From assembly GCF_032118995.1 (NCBI RefSeq), contig NC_092661.1, positions 2,048,501 to 2,112,500 on the forward strand: a stretch of 64,000 nucleotides of DNA. The letters are read 5' to 3'. Shown here one piece after another: positions 53,545 to 64,000 of the stretch (its first letter is position 1; every line of letters begins with the position of its first letter). A program made the translations under genes and the position numbers. A model generated the notes under the pieces. It was not told where the DNA came from, did not search any database, and saw only the letters and a list, made by a program, of their open reading frames with translations. This stretch comes from Asterias amurensis. Taxonomy: Eukaryota > Echinodermata > Asteroidea > Forcipulatida > Asteriidae.

Positions 53545-54560
53545 GTAAAGTAAATAGTGTTGTTCAAAAGTGTTGGTCTTGGTAAAAAAAAAAAATGAAA
53601 AGATTTCCGTTTCCTGCCACTACTTTTTCACTAATTGTTTCGTTTAAACCGTAAAAATCACAACAAAGAAATAACTGGTGGTACTTCTGTTTTCTTCAAA
53701 ATCTGTTGAAAAAGTTAAGAACTGACGTTTCGACCTCAAGCAGGCAGTACAATTGTCTTGCATTTTTTTTAAAGTGCCCAGATAAGTGTGGTGTTATTTT
53801 CACCACAAGTGTATTATTTTGTTTGGGAGTTATACAACTTATGTGGGGGGGGGGGGGGTTATGGACAGGAATATTTCAATGCGTGATTAATTTTGTGTAA
53901 AACTTCGTATTTTTAGCAAAAATTAAAGCTGTTTCAGATACCAGTTATAAAGACAAAATAAAAATTAAGAAAACAAAACAAAAACCGTACCAATAAAATA
54001 GCAACAAACAAACAATAAAATCATTATAAATACAAATAAATAAAATGGTGGATAGATAAATAAAAAGTGTAAATAATAACATAATAACCAACAGACAATA
54101 AAAAAACATAAATAATTAATTTAAAGAAATAGTGCACAGAAATGCACTCTAAAATATGACCTCAAGATTGCGCCTAGTAAAAACTAGCCGAATCTTTCTC
54201 ACAGACTACAATTTAAGTACAACACAACACACACAACATAAAAATTATTTCTTTAAGAAATTACTCTGTAATTAAAACGAGTATGCCCCGTGAGAAGTAG
54301 ACTTTTTGTGAGTTACAAACAAACTTTCTCACATAATTATGCGGCGCTTGGTCTTTGATAAATTATTTTCTATGACGTAAAATCAAATTTTTTGCTGGAG
54401 GTAAAACTTATGCAGCCATAAAATGTGTAAGAAAGTTTTGCCTAAGTGTTGTTTCATTGTTTAGACCATGTATAGTACTTCTGTTTCTTAATTTAATTAT
54501 TTATGAATACTATTGTTTATTAATTTTGCCACTTTTTTGCTTGCGCGAGCCTTAATTAAA

Positions 54561-54574
54561 CTGCGCGTGCGCAG
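54561..54574. promoter_or_regulatory. NRF1 site in the androglobin promoter
   Basis: CTGCGCGTGCGCAG is a palindrome fitting YGCGCAYGCGCR on the minus strand, 203 bases before the androglobin ATG. Confidence 0.55.
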
Positions 54575-54776
54575 TAATAGTTTCCAAAGTAAATCTAGTA
54601 CCTATACGTGTAGCAATGCAAAACGCATTGACGAACCAAAAGCGCCACACTAACCGATATTGAGGTGACCTATGACCTTCTTCTTGACAACGGGACCCTT
54701 GGCAGTTGCTAGACTGCGTTTAATCACACATTTTGACCATTTTTAACGCCTCTTTGGGGCAAAAAATACCAAAGCT

Positions 54777-57700
54777 ATGTCTTCCAAGCTCGCCAAGGAG
54801 AAAAAGTCATCAAATAGGGTGAATTCGGCCTCAAACAAGGAGTAAGTTCGTACCGTTAATGCGGCCTTGTTTGCACTGTTTATTGAGTTTTTAACGTTCG
54901 CTGTGCAGTCAGTTCGCTGTATTGTTTGTGTGCATGCTTATGCTACTGCACTGGGCCGCGGGACGGGTTACTGTGTTGTGTATTTAATACAATGGCCAAT
55001 GCAATGAATAATAGGGATAATGGCCGACCAACTATGTTTGGTTAAGATGGTTTGAGGTGTTGTCGTCTGGCTAAATATTGTTGCAATGGTTACTGTAACA
55101 TGGACATGAGATGGAGGTAGAATAACTAAGAATAGAAGTAGATTGCAGATGAGAATGACAACCATGAAAATGTCAACTCAACATTCTTAATTAATTAATA
55201 ATTAAAAATGCAAATAACTTTATTTTAAACCTAACTTTGTATTGTCCTTCCTACCTTCTTGAATTGAATGAAAGTTGAATCTTGCTTTAATGAAATGTAA
55301 TTTGTTTGTTGTAATGTTGTGTAAAAAAACCCAGATGTTTTAAAATAGAAGTTTGTTTGTAATCGACAACCCATCGAAAACTAGAAAACACACTGACTGG
55401 CCGATTACAACTTAAATATCAATACTAGAGTAGTACTACTGGAAAAGTTTCCGTATGGCGCCACCACTTTTTCATTCGATATGAAATAATATAGTATCTA
55501 ATTTACCTTAATGAGATATCCCTTTTTGTAAAAATGAGTGAAAAAGTGGTGGCCCCATACAGAAAGTTATCCGTACTACTAGTAAAATAGTAGCCTGCCT
55601 TTAGCCCAGTGATCGGTTCTCTGAATCTGATGTATTCTACACGATGGAGTCCAGACCATTTTGAAAAATTGGCTTTCCCGGCCAGGATTCTTGTCTTTTG
55701 TTTTGCTTCTAAACGTTTTGTGTACCACCCCACCGGAGGTTATTTTCTAAGTGTTTTTACATAATTATTTATTCTTCTTAAAATTTAAAACTATTTGCAT
55801 TGCTTGTTCTTCCTTGTAAACTGCTCACAAAAAGTAAGGAAACTTTTTTCAATCCGGTATATTTGTTATTATTTAATACTCTTTTTGTATATGGTATGTA
55901 TCATTGCAAAGCTGAACTCTTCCTCTTTAAAATGATACCACAATTGCAATGATTACATGTTGCTGGACTTGACCACGTTCATGAGAATGAGACAAAGTCA
56001 CAAATCAAATGTGCCAAAATTAGCAATATTTTTGTGTTACTGTATGAATTGAATTGACACTGTAATTCAAACAAGCAAGACAACTTACTGATCTTAATAC
56101 ACTTTATTGATAAAAAAAGTTCAGTAACGAGTGGATGATCCGAAGGCGTTAATGACAGCATGGCACCTTCTTCTCATGCTGCACACAAGTCTTGTGATGC
56201 GCTGATGATGAGGGATGGCGTTCCATTCTTTATTAAGGAACCTGGTTAGGTCAGCCACAGTTGATGTGTTGGTGGTTCTGGCGCGGACAGCGAGGCCAAG
56301 CTGGTCCCACAGATGTTCCATCCGGTGCACCCCAACATTTTTCAGGTAGTCAGTCACCAGTCGGGATCGAGGGGGGCGAGCGTTGTCATCTTGAAAGATG
56401 GAGTTTGGTCCAAAGTCTGCAAGTATGGGACTGCATCCGGCTGTAGAATATCGTCTTGCAAATACCCATCAAACAAGGTGTTTTTTCATGAGATGAGGGT
56501 AAATTGTGTCCGATGAGCTTACTGGTGAAAATCACTGTGCAATGGTTTTGAAAAGCTTGATCGGTTTGATTAATGAGCATTACCTATTGACCATTCACAG
56601 ACAACGGTAATTTTGGCACATTTGATTTGTGACTTTGCCTCATTGTTATTCATGTAGACAAGTCCAGCAACATGTAATCATTGCAAATGTGATATCATTT
56701 TAAAGAGGAACAGTTCAGCTTTGCATTGATATATACCATATACAAAGAGAGTATTAAATAATAACAAGTATACTGGATTGAAAAAAGTTTCCTTATTTTT
56801 TGTGAGCAGTTTAGATCTTTTGATTTGCAATTTTTTATGTGATGTTTCATGTTTGCTGGCATATTTTTTATTTTATTTTTATTACCAATTTGCCTTCTAT
56901 TAAATTTCATATTTTAAATTTATGTAAAATTGTTGTAATTCAGTCTTTGTGCTGCGAGGACAGTTGTTTATTAAACCATTTTATCTATCTATCTATCTAT
57001 GTAATTAAATGAAATGAAAATGTAATCAAAAAAGTATAATGCAAAACATTTTCTAATCTGACGGACATTATGGAGGAAACTGTTTCTTTCTTATTAAAGC
57101 CATTGTACACTTTCAGTAAACAGTATTGTCCAAGGCCCACACTTCGTGTCGGGAGAAAATAAAGGGGAAAACCCACCCTTGTTTCCGCACGTTTCCTCGT
57201 GTCATGACATGTGTTCAAAATAAATTTGTAATTCTCGCTATCGAGAATTGATATTGTTTTAATGTTTTCTCAAAAAGTAAAGCATTTCATGGAATAATAT
57301 TTCAAGTGAAGTCTTTCACCATTACCTTCTGTTAACCCTGTAAGTTATTTGTAAATCTGTGAATTTTTTTTTTTCTGTACGGAAAGTTTATAATGGCTTT
57401 AATGATATTCCTTATGTCTGGCATTCAAAGACTGCTGAATCAGAATTGGATTTTAACCCCTAGGTGAAATTACTAATTCAGTCTTTGTTAATTTATTATT
57501 CATAGCAATATCGTTCGTCGCGCACGTTTGGAACTCAGAACTAGTGCATTATTTTGGTGTTAATTGTTAACAAGAATTCAACTTGTCAAGTTACAATGTT
57601 TAAACACCTTCACTGTATGTTTTAAAATACTGAAGTATCAGAAACGACACTATCAAATGTTATGATTTAACATGTTTAAGGCCCAGTGACTCTAGGGGTA

Positions 57701-60700
57701 ATAATGTCGGAAGCGCTTTGAGAAACCCTTGGGTTTGAAAAGCGCTACATGTTTATACAAACTGGTTGTTATTATTATTATTATTGCTTCAGTTTACTTT
57801 AAAGTAAATTCAAGTCGTTTTAAGCTTTTCACGGGTGCTCACATTACATTCAATTTTAATGAATTTACATGATATTTTTAATGGAATCTTTGCAAAATAG
57901 TTGGAGTTTAAGTAATTTGGTGGTTCAATTAATCAAACAAAACCAAACAAACAAAACCTACTTGAACAAAAACAATACCAAGTGATCTTTGCTAAATTCC
58001 TTTAAAATGTTTTAAATCAATATGGAAATTTAGTTCATGTATGAGATTTTAAAACACAAATCTTAATTGTGTAAAAATCAAATATTTCTAATACCCTACT
58101 CGAGTGCTTTGCCGTTGAATTCGCAAAAAAGCCCTGTCATATCATCACTAATGTTACATGTATGTCATAATTATGTTGGAGCTCTGTTTTGTACAGCCAC
58201 TTTGTTGCAGCATGAAGGTAAAACAAAGAAATGTGAGCTCATGACGTCAAAGTATTGTCACTTTGACGCACGTCGTCATACATCAAAGTGTTTTGTAGTT
58301 TTCCAAAACCTTGAGATTGGGGCCAAACACTTCGGCTGATAAATTTGGAAAAATTCCTTAGTGATCACATAAATGTTAATGTTTTTTTTACAAACAAACA
58401 ACATTATAGACATGCTTGAATAAAAAGCATTCCCATTGAAAAAGTTTCGCTCAAGCTGTTTAATATTTGTGGAATTGTTTCACACTTACAGACTGATATA
58501 GATTGGTTGTTAAAGGCAGTGGACACTATTGGTAATTACTCAAAATAATTATTTGCACAAAACCTTACTTGGTAACAAGTAATGGGTAGAGGTTGATGGT
58601 ATAAAACATTGTGAGAAACGGCTCCCTCTGGAGTGGCATAGTTTTTGAGAAAGAAGTATTTTTCCACGAATTTGATTTCGAGACCTCAGATGTAGAACTT
58701 GAGGTCTCAAAATCAAGCATCTGAAAGCACACAACTCTGTGTGATGAGGGTGTTTTTTTCTTTCATTATTATCTGGCAAATTCGATGAGCAATTGAGCTC
58801 AAATTTGCACAGGTTTGTGATTTTGTGCATATGTTGAGATACACCAACTGTGAAGGTTGGTCTTTGACAATTACCAATAGTGTCCACTGCCTTTAACATG
58901 ATTTCAGATAATAAAAGCATTTGGGTCCTGAATATTTAATGAGGCTCACCTGAAACTATTGACTACCTGTTGAGCACATCTGCCATCCAGCTTGCTTAAT
59001 CATGTTAAGGGATTAGTGTCGAGTCAAAAGGCGTTTTAAGTTTCTTAAGAAGCACTTTGTCAGAACGCTCCTAATGTAACACATCTCCTTAAAGCGATTT
59101 GTAATTGTGATCAATTACCTGATGGGTATGTCTGGTTGGTGAATGTCACTTTTTTGTCGTCTCTTTTTGTCGTCTCGCGTGTATTGATTGATTTTGTGTA
59201 TTTTTGTGCTGGAAGGTGGTGATGTATTGTCCCTCTGTAGAATACAAATATAGGAATTGAGAGTGGATTGGTTTAGTTTGTTGTGGAGTTGTCATGTAGT
59301 AACTACTGTAACTTTATTCGGGTCGGGTTTTGGAACGCTGGTGTTCGTTCGTAGAAATGCCTACAACGCTTAAAAGGTAATGTGCTTTAGAAATTGTTCC
59401 AGATTCTGTTGACTCTTTGGTTACTTGTTTTGTCAAGTTTTGTTTTACATTTCTTTTTAGTTCTGAGACCTTGCTGGGAAAGCAAAACTTTACACAGCCA
59501 TTTATGGATCGTTGTTTCATTCATTATCATTCAGTTGCGGTGAGGGCAACCGTCTATTATTTCCATGCTTCACCGCCTTGAGTTATGTTGGCGGTCGCGT
59601 CTTGGGTCATCATCCGCCCTGTCTCTTCAAGCAGGATTTGAAACTGCAACCTCCAGATTTGTTGGTTGGGGGCTTCTAAGTTTCTAACAGCAGGCATGAC
59701 TTTACAAAGGGCACTTGTATTAGAAAATCTTAAAGTTGAAGGGGCACCAAGGCCAAACCAGGGCAGCAGAGGCCATGTGTTATTCCAGGCATGTAACAGG
59801 CACTTAAAGACACTGGACACTATTGGTAATTGTTAAAGACCAGTCCTCTCACTTGGTGTATGTATCTCAACATATGCATAAAATAACAAACCTGTGAAAA
59901 CTTGAGCTCAATTGGTCATCAAAGGTGGGAGATAATAATGAAAGAAAAAACACCCTTGCTTGTCACACGAAGTTGTGTGCGTTAAGATGGTTGATTTCGA
60001 GACCTCAATCTCCAATGCTGAGATCTTGAAATCAAATTTGTGAAAAATTACTTCTTTCTCGAAAACTATATCACTTCAGAGGGAGCCGTTTCTCACAATG
60101 TTGTATACTATCAACCTCTCCCCATTACTCGTTACCAAGTAAGGTTTTATGCTAATAATTATTTTGAGTAATAACCAATAGTGTCCACTGCCTTTAAAAT
60201 ACAAATCTAAACCTTTGGAGAAACCGCTAACATGACAGATGTAAAAGTGTCCCCCTTTATTGTGTTTCTTGTTGATACCTAGCATGAGCTCCTGAATATC
60301 TTTCCAATCTAACCTTTTGGAGTTTAGACTTATCAGGCATTTTAATTGGCGGCTATTAAAAACTATATTGTAGCGTTGAGGGTGTGCTGAAGTGCTATGT
60401 ATTGGAGTGCTATTGTCTGGCTGACAAAACCGTTTACATTCAGAATTGGGTTCCGAGACAACGTTAAATTCATCTTAAAAGATGGCTAACTGTGGTAACT
60501 TTAGAACCAAGGAAAGGTTTGTACACAAAATAAAATAAAAATTATATTAAGAATTATCTACTTTTTTTATATAGTGGAAAATATTGCCGGGGAAAAAATC
60601 ACCTGTTGACATTGTGCTTTCATTCAGCAGGCCCAAAATTTAGTCGTTGAGGAGGGCAAGGGCACTTTCATTACAAAATCTTTGAAGTCTGTTGACATTT

Positions 60701-63700
60701 TTGAAGAAGCACCGAACTGACCAAGGCGAAGACTAGGTCAACAGAAGGTGTGGCCTCTGTGTGCTTCATGTTGTGTTGACAGTCTCAGCAAATGAGTTTG
60801 AACTGAATGTTTGTAATGCAAAACGCAATGTCCACAGATTTACAAACAAAAATAATTTTCGTCTCCTGAGACGGAAATTACTTTTTTGAAATTGTTTTAC
60901 TAATTTTTCAAAAACCACAGCACCTCAGCAAGTAATATTTTAGGGAAGCTTTCTACCACCATTATCTCCAAACCGTGTTAGTTTTAAAATGTAAATCTGT
61001 GGAGACTGGACATTGTGTTTTGTGACCTACATTCAAGAATTACCAAAAGATGAACATGAAGTTTTTATTTATTTGGTTTTTTTTTTTCTGTACAGAGCCG
61101 CGTCCATTGCAGCCAGTGTGATTGGGTCTCAAGAAGGCAGGAAACAAAAGCTCGTTATTTGGCCGGAATGGAACGACGCCGATGTAAACGCAGAAAAATG
61201 GGTGAGTACAAAATCTTATTGTCATCTGAGGGCAAATCACAGGCAACCAATTTCAGGCATTTGCCAAGAAACAAAAATTTACTTGTCAATTTCCACATAA
61301 CTATCTTGGAGACAGAAACACCTGAGTCAGACTAGCCACCATGCGTCGAACCAAATAGATTAGGAGTGACTCTAGGTCGACGCAAATACATTTTGGCCGC
61401 AGACAGAGTACTTAACATAACGTTTAGATTAGGTTCGGCTCATGACAAGATCAAAGTTGGAATTCAAGATGCTCCAGAGTCATGAACAATTGCAACAATC
61501 GCTCTTATGACTTTCACACCTATCGGCTCCAGGTAGGGGTCATAATTCAAATGTAGTCCCATATACCTTGCAGTAAAATGCTGTAGTACTATTATTATAA
61601 ACCACAAGGGAAACAGACTGGGCATTTAAAAAAAAAAAAAATTGGGTTGACCAAAAAACATTGAGTAGAATGAGATTTGATCAGCATGCTGGGACTAGCT
61701 CCTTAATAGCCCTAATGTTGGTAGTCTCCCTATCTTGTCAATATCTTTGTTCAAGGGTGCCAGTTGGGAGCCATTCATTCTGTAACTGCCATGTAGCCAG
61801 GGGTCGATTTCACAAAAAAACTTAGGACTTGTCCTAGGAGATATTAAAAACTGATGGGTAGTCCTAAGTTAGGACGAGTAATTCGGACTCATTTGAGATA
61901 AGACTAGTCTTAAATCTTTGTGAAATCCACCCCTGGGATCACACCCAAGCTTAAGAGACAACCTGCTTGTATCGTAACCAATTTACAAATTATTTTAAAT
62001 TTGCATCATGGCCTTATGTAAAAACAAATTTATGACTTGGCTATTTATTTTGATTTTTTTTTTTCAGGATGCCCCGCACAAAGCGAAGGAGAAAGAGAAG
62101 GGAAAAAGTCCAAGCAGTATGGTAAGAAAATGGGTTTAAAACTTCAGATATTGAGCACTTGCACCAAGGTCAGTCACGGCCACTTTTTGAAATCAGACTA
62201 CGCATAAATTACTCAAGTTGGTGTTCCACTGCCTTGTTAAAGTGTGTCCTGTACTGTAAAACACACAGGGATGGCACCACCAAGTTTATTGTTCATGTTG
62301 ACAAAGTTGATTTGGGTCAACACACCTTAAGCAAGTCTTCCTTGAATCTATATTTGGATCTGTTATACGTAAAAGCTGTGTTCATGTGAACCCCAAATTC
62401 CCCCAAAAATGTTTGTGGCCGAGAGGTTGGGAGCAGCAGACTCGAGCTCTAGATTCTCATCTGCAGAGTATGGGTTCAAGTCACGCTCGTGACAATTGGG
62501 TCCCTTTAGCAAGAAACTTAACTATTATTGCTGCATCATTGTTAAGTGTCTTGCTTAAGGACACAGGTGTCACGACTGGGACTCAAACCCACACTCTGCT
62601 GATCAGAAACACAAGAGCTTGAGTCGGATACTCTTAACCACTAAGCCAGGACACACCATCAATTGACCTATGTACCACAAACCACACGTACCACAACACC
62701 CTGTAATCCCTCTTACCTCATCGGACTTTCTCAACTCTTCATCTTCAATAGCAACATTTCTTCGATGACCCTGAGGGTCGTATCGAGATGCCGCCGTCTC
62801 TACGGATGCGTGTTGACCACTACCAGAGACCGCAAGACTTCATCACGGATAAGCTACCAGTCATCTTTGACCCAGACAATGGGATGGACTTTGACCTCCA
62901 CAGCGTCAACTCACACATCAACGATTGTGAGGTAGGAATGTCACACCTAAATCAGTATTTCTAATACATTTTGTTGAAAACTATATACCTGTCAGGCACA
63001 TGTGCTTCGTTTTTGAAAGGGCAAGGGCACCAAGGCATTTTCCCCTTTGTAAAGGGCACACTATGAAGAAATGTTAAATTTCTACTGGAGCATTTGAAGG
63101 GCACCAAGGCAATGACCAGGGGGCATGGAGGCAATAGGCGATCCATTAAGCTCCGCCCCATTGTGTATTGACCAATCACAAGGCAACGAAGGTCCGACAA
63201 ATAAGGTCTGATAAGCGTGCGCATATCTTGGCGCGCACGGCAGAGTTGTGCAGAAAGGCATTGGAGAGCCCCACGTGTTCTTGCTCACACGTGCGTCGTG
63301 GGCGGAGCCTACTGGATCGGTCTATTGCCTTCGTGGCCTTTGTGAAGTATTAGACCTAAAAATGGTTTGCTAGCAGACGCCCCTAAAATTGGAAACATGT
63401 TTTATCCTTCCATCTTCAATGAAGATTGCCTCAGATTTGCCTGTACCATGTTTCCTGTTTACAACTATGTCAAGGTCCCACTTGCATACAGACTAGAGAA
63501 AAAGTTATGCATTTGTTAAGAGCACTGTCACTGTCATTGTCAAGTAAAAAGCACAATTTTTTTACTTACAGTCGATTCGTTGGATCATCAGCCAAATCGC
63601 CAACCTCTGGCGCGTCTCCATCGTAGACCGCAACGAGCCTGAGTCTTCCATGACCTCGGTGGCCAATGGTGTGACGCGTAACTGGCGGCCGTGGGATCAT

Positions 63701-63781
63701 ATCTTCGCTCTGTGTAGAGTCGGCAAGAGCCCACCTCAGTACAACCCTCATGGAAAGTACATCGTCAGGCTCTACTGGATG
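54777..63781 (+). CDS. ADGB: Androglobin, exons 1-5 (N-terminal calpain-like part), continues off window
   Basis: Exons 54777-54841, 61096-61201, 62068-62121, 62752-62931 and 63572-63781. All have GT/AG ends and consistent phases (2, 0, 0, 0, 0), giving 205 residues. Exon 1 (MSSKLAKEKKSSNRVNSASK) parallels the vertebrate start MASKQTKKKEVHRINSA. Exon 2 has LVIWPEWNDADVNAEKW, exon 3 KAKEKEKGKSPSS, exon 4 HFFDDPEGRIEMPPSLRM and RPQDFI, and exon 5 SIRWIISQIANLW, NWRPWDHIFALC and GKYIVRLYWM, each matching vertebrate androglobin in order. Androglobin joins a calpain-like N-terminal region, a permuted globin and an IQ motif. It is expressed in ciliated cells and testis and is needed for sperm formation in mice. 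Only the N-terminal part is here; the globin lies further right. A cysteine (about residue 134, NDCE) precedes the exon 4/5 joint, where the calpain catalytic Cys would align. Confidence 0.95.
55166..55816. other. Androglobin intron 1, AT-rich with a local inverted repeat
   Basis: Two segments, about 55421-55480 and 55525-55590, are inverted relatives (AGTAGTACTACTGGAAAAGT, GGCGCCACCACTTTTTCATT and complements), suggesting a small fold-back element. Confidence 0.45.
55819..56811 (-). mobile_element. Tc1-type transposon in androglobin intron 1
   Basis: Inverted repeats of about 200 bases begin AACTGCTCACAAAAA and are flanked by TA (55817-55818, 56812-56813). The minus strand keeps the end of a Tc1 transposase at 56121-56357: MEHLWDQLGLAVRA, FLNKEWNAIPHHQ and SMRRRCHAVINAFG are the usual C-terminal blocks. 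A DNARPPRSR segment just before it matches the second catalytic Asp region. The N-terminal half is deleted and the remaining frame is broken, so it is not autonomous. Confidence 0.85.
56985..57001 (+). repeat. (ATCT)n microsatellite
   Basis: Four ATCT units and part of a fifth. The preceding TGTGCTGCGAGGACAGTTG and TATTAAACCATTTTATC may be a retroposon 3' end. Confidence 0.6.
57094..57402. mobile_element. MITE family B, TTAA on both sides
   Basis: TTAAAGCCATTGTACAC at the left and AATGGCTTTAA at the right. Shares TCATGACATGTGTTCAAAAT and TCTCAAAAAGTAAAGCATTT with the nested copy at 11915, inverted. Confidence 0.8.
57690..57785 (+). mobile_element. SINE/LINE 3' end with (ATT)n tail
   Basis: GAAGCGCTTTGAGAAACCC, GAAAAGCGCTACATG and a TTATTATTATTATTATT tail match the tail type of the full SINE at 6366. 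Confidence 0.55.
58510..58896. mobile_element. MITE family A, TTAA on both sides
   Basis: One of the best-preserved copies: TTAAAGGCAGTGGACACTAT and TAGTGTCCACTGCCTTTAA. Androglobin intron 1. Confidence 0.85.
59698..59795. repeat. Repeat J fragment
   Basis: AAAGGGCACTTG, AGGGGCACCAAGGCC and CAGAGGCCATG in family order; it abuts the MITE at 59804. Confidence 0.45.
59804..60197. mobile_element. MITE family A, TTAA on both sides
   Basis: TTAAAGACACTGGACACTAT at the left and GTCCACTGCCTTTAA at the right. Confidence 0.82.
60628..60780. repeat. Repeat J fragment
   Basis: GAGGAGGGCAAGGGCAC and GACCAAGGCGAAG with a diverged middle. Androglobin intron 1. Confidence 0.4.
61660..61985 (-). mobile_element. 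tRNA-derived SINE, second copy, with MITE D inside
   Basis: TAGAATGAGATTTGATCAGC, GTAGTCTCCCTATCTTGTCA, GGGAGCCATTCATTCTGTAA and GGATCACACCCAAGCTT match the copy at 3090-3600. The match is interrupted at 61800-61934. Confidence 0.5.
61800..61934. mobile_element. MITE family D, nested in a SINE
   Basis: GGGGTCGATTTCACAAA and TTTGTGAAATCCACCCC ends. The flanking SINE reads through if the element is removed. Confidence 0.7.
62409..62660. mobile_element. Two Leu-SINE heads in opposite orientation
   Basis: Plus-strand head TGGCCGAGAGGTTGGGAGC to GGGTTCAAGTC at 62416-62482, and minus-strand head CGTCCTGGCTTAGTGG-like to GGGTTTGAGTCCCAG at 62570-62656. They meet in their CTTGAGCAAGACACTTAAC linkers near 62515-62555. 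Androglobin intron 3. Confidence 0.65.
62990..63357. repeat. Repeat J copy with nested inverted-repeat element
   Basis: GGGCAAGGGCACCAAGGCAT at the left and GAAGTATTAGACC at the right. Split at 63138-63324 by an element with ends CGATCCATTAAGCTCCGCCC and GGGCGGAGCCTACTGGATCG. Androglobin intron 4. Confidence 0.6.
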
Positions 63782-64000
63782 GTAGGCAGACCAGTTTGTT
63801 CGTTTGTTTGTTTGTTTAGATGACCTTACCATCAAGGGAATTTAGCAAACTCCCACAAGGGGATATAAACACCACACTGGCAACAACTAATCTCTCTCAA
63901 ACAAACACTGGTTTTAACCTTTATGATTATGAATTGCACAAATCAAGAAACTGTGATTCATTAACTAGACGACAATATTTATTCAAGTCATTGTGAAATC

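Overview
The window looks like echinoderm nuclear DNA, most likely from a sea star. The grounds are a histone H1 with an SP-rich amino end and a replication-type 3' stem-loop, intron-rich genes whose closest recognisable relatives are animal (VTA1, androglobin), AT-rich intergenic DNA, and dense miniature transposons and tRNA-derived SINEs of kinds common in echinoderm assemblies. The sea-star call is inference; no species is claimed.

Layout. 1-9.5 kb: VTA1 (ESCRT regulator) on the minus strand, six exons seen, its carboxyl end off the left edge; a hAT-type element holding a Tc1-type element sits inside its last visible intron. 8-20 kb: several short plus-strand ATG exons with good splice donors, no assignable product, and many repeats, including a 126-base tandem array of a Penelope-like repeat. 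19.9-24.3 kb: a complete six-exon minus-strand gene for an unrecognised 314-residue type I membrane protein (signal peptide, Cys-rich ectodomain, one membrane segment, PPxY tail). 25.3-38.7 kb: the most striking region, a tRNA array of 21 near-complete tRNA-Thr and 17 near-complete tRNA-Lys genes plus relics, all on the minus strand, strictly alternating in the core with a 312-base period. 43.1-44.3 kb: a 389-codon disordered-protein ORF. 45.9-46.7 kb: histone H1, minus strand. 53 kb: a 195-codon ORF ending on a splice donor. 54.8 kb to the right edge: the first five exons of androglobin, plus strand.

The genes do not form a pathway. Two threads connect parts of the window. The stem-loop that ends histone H1 mRNA also occurs, nearly unchanged, in a dispersed retroelement-like repeat that carries a second, covarying hairpin beside a hammerhead-like sequence. 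Seven plus-strand candidate 5' exons all end in phase 2, which could mean alternative first exons of one gene, although ORFs stopping in GTAAGT are easier to notice. Nested insertions with readable target duplications (hAT with Tc1 inside, MITE inside MITE, MITE inside SINE) give relative ages for many elements.
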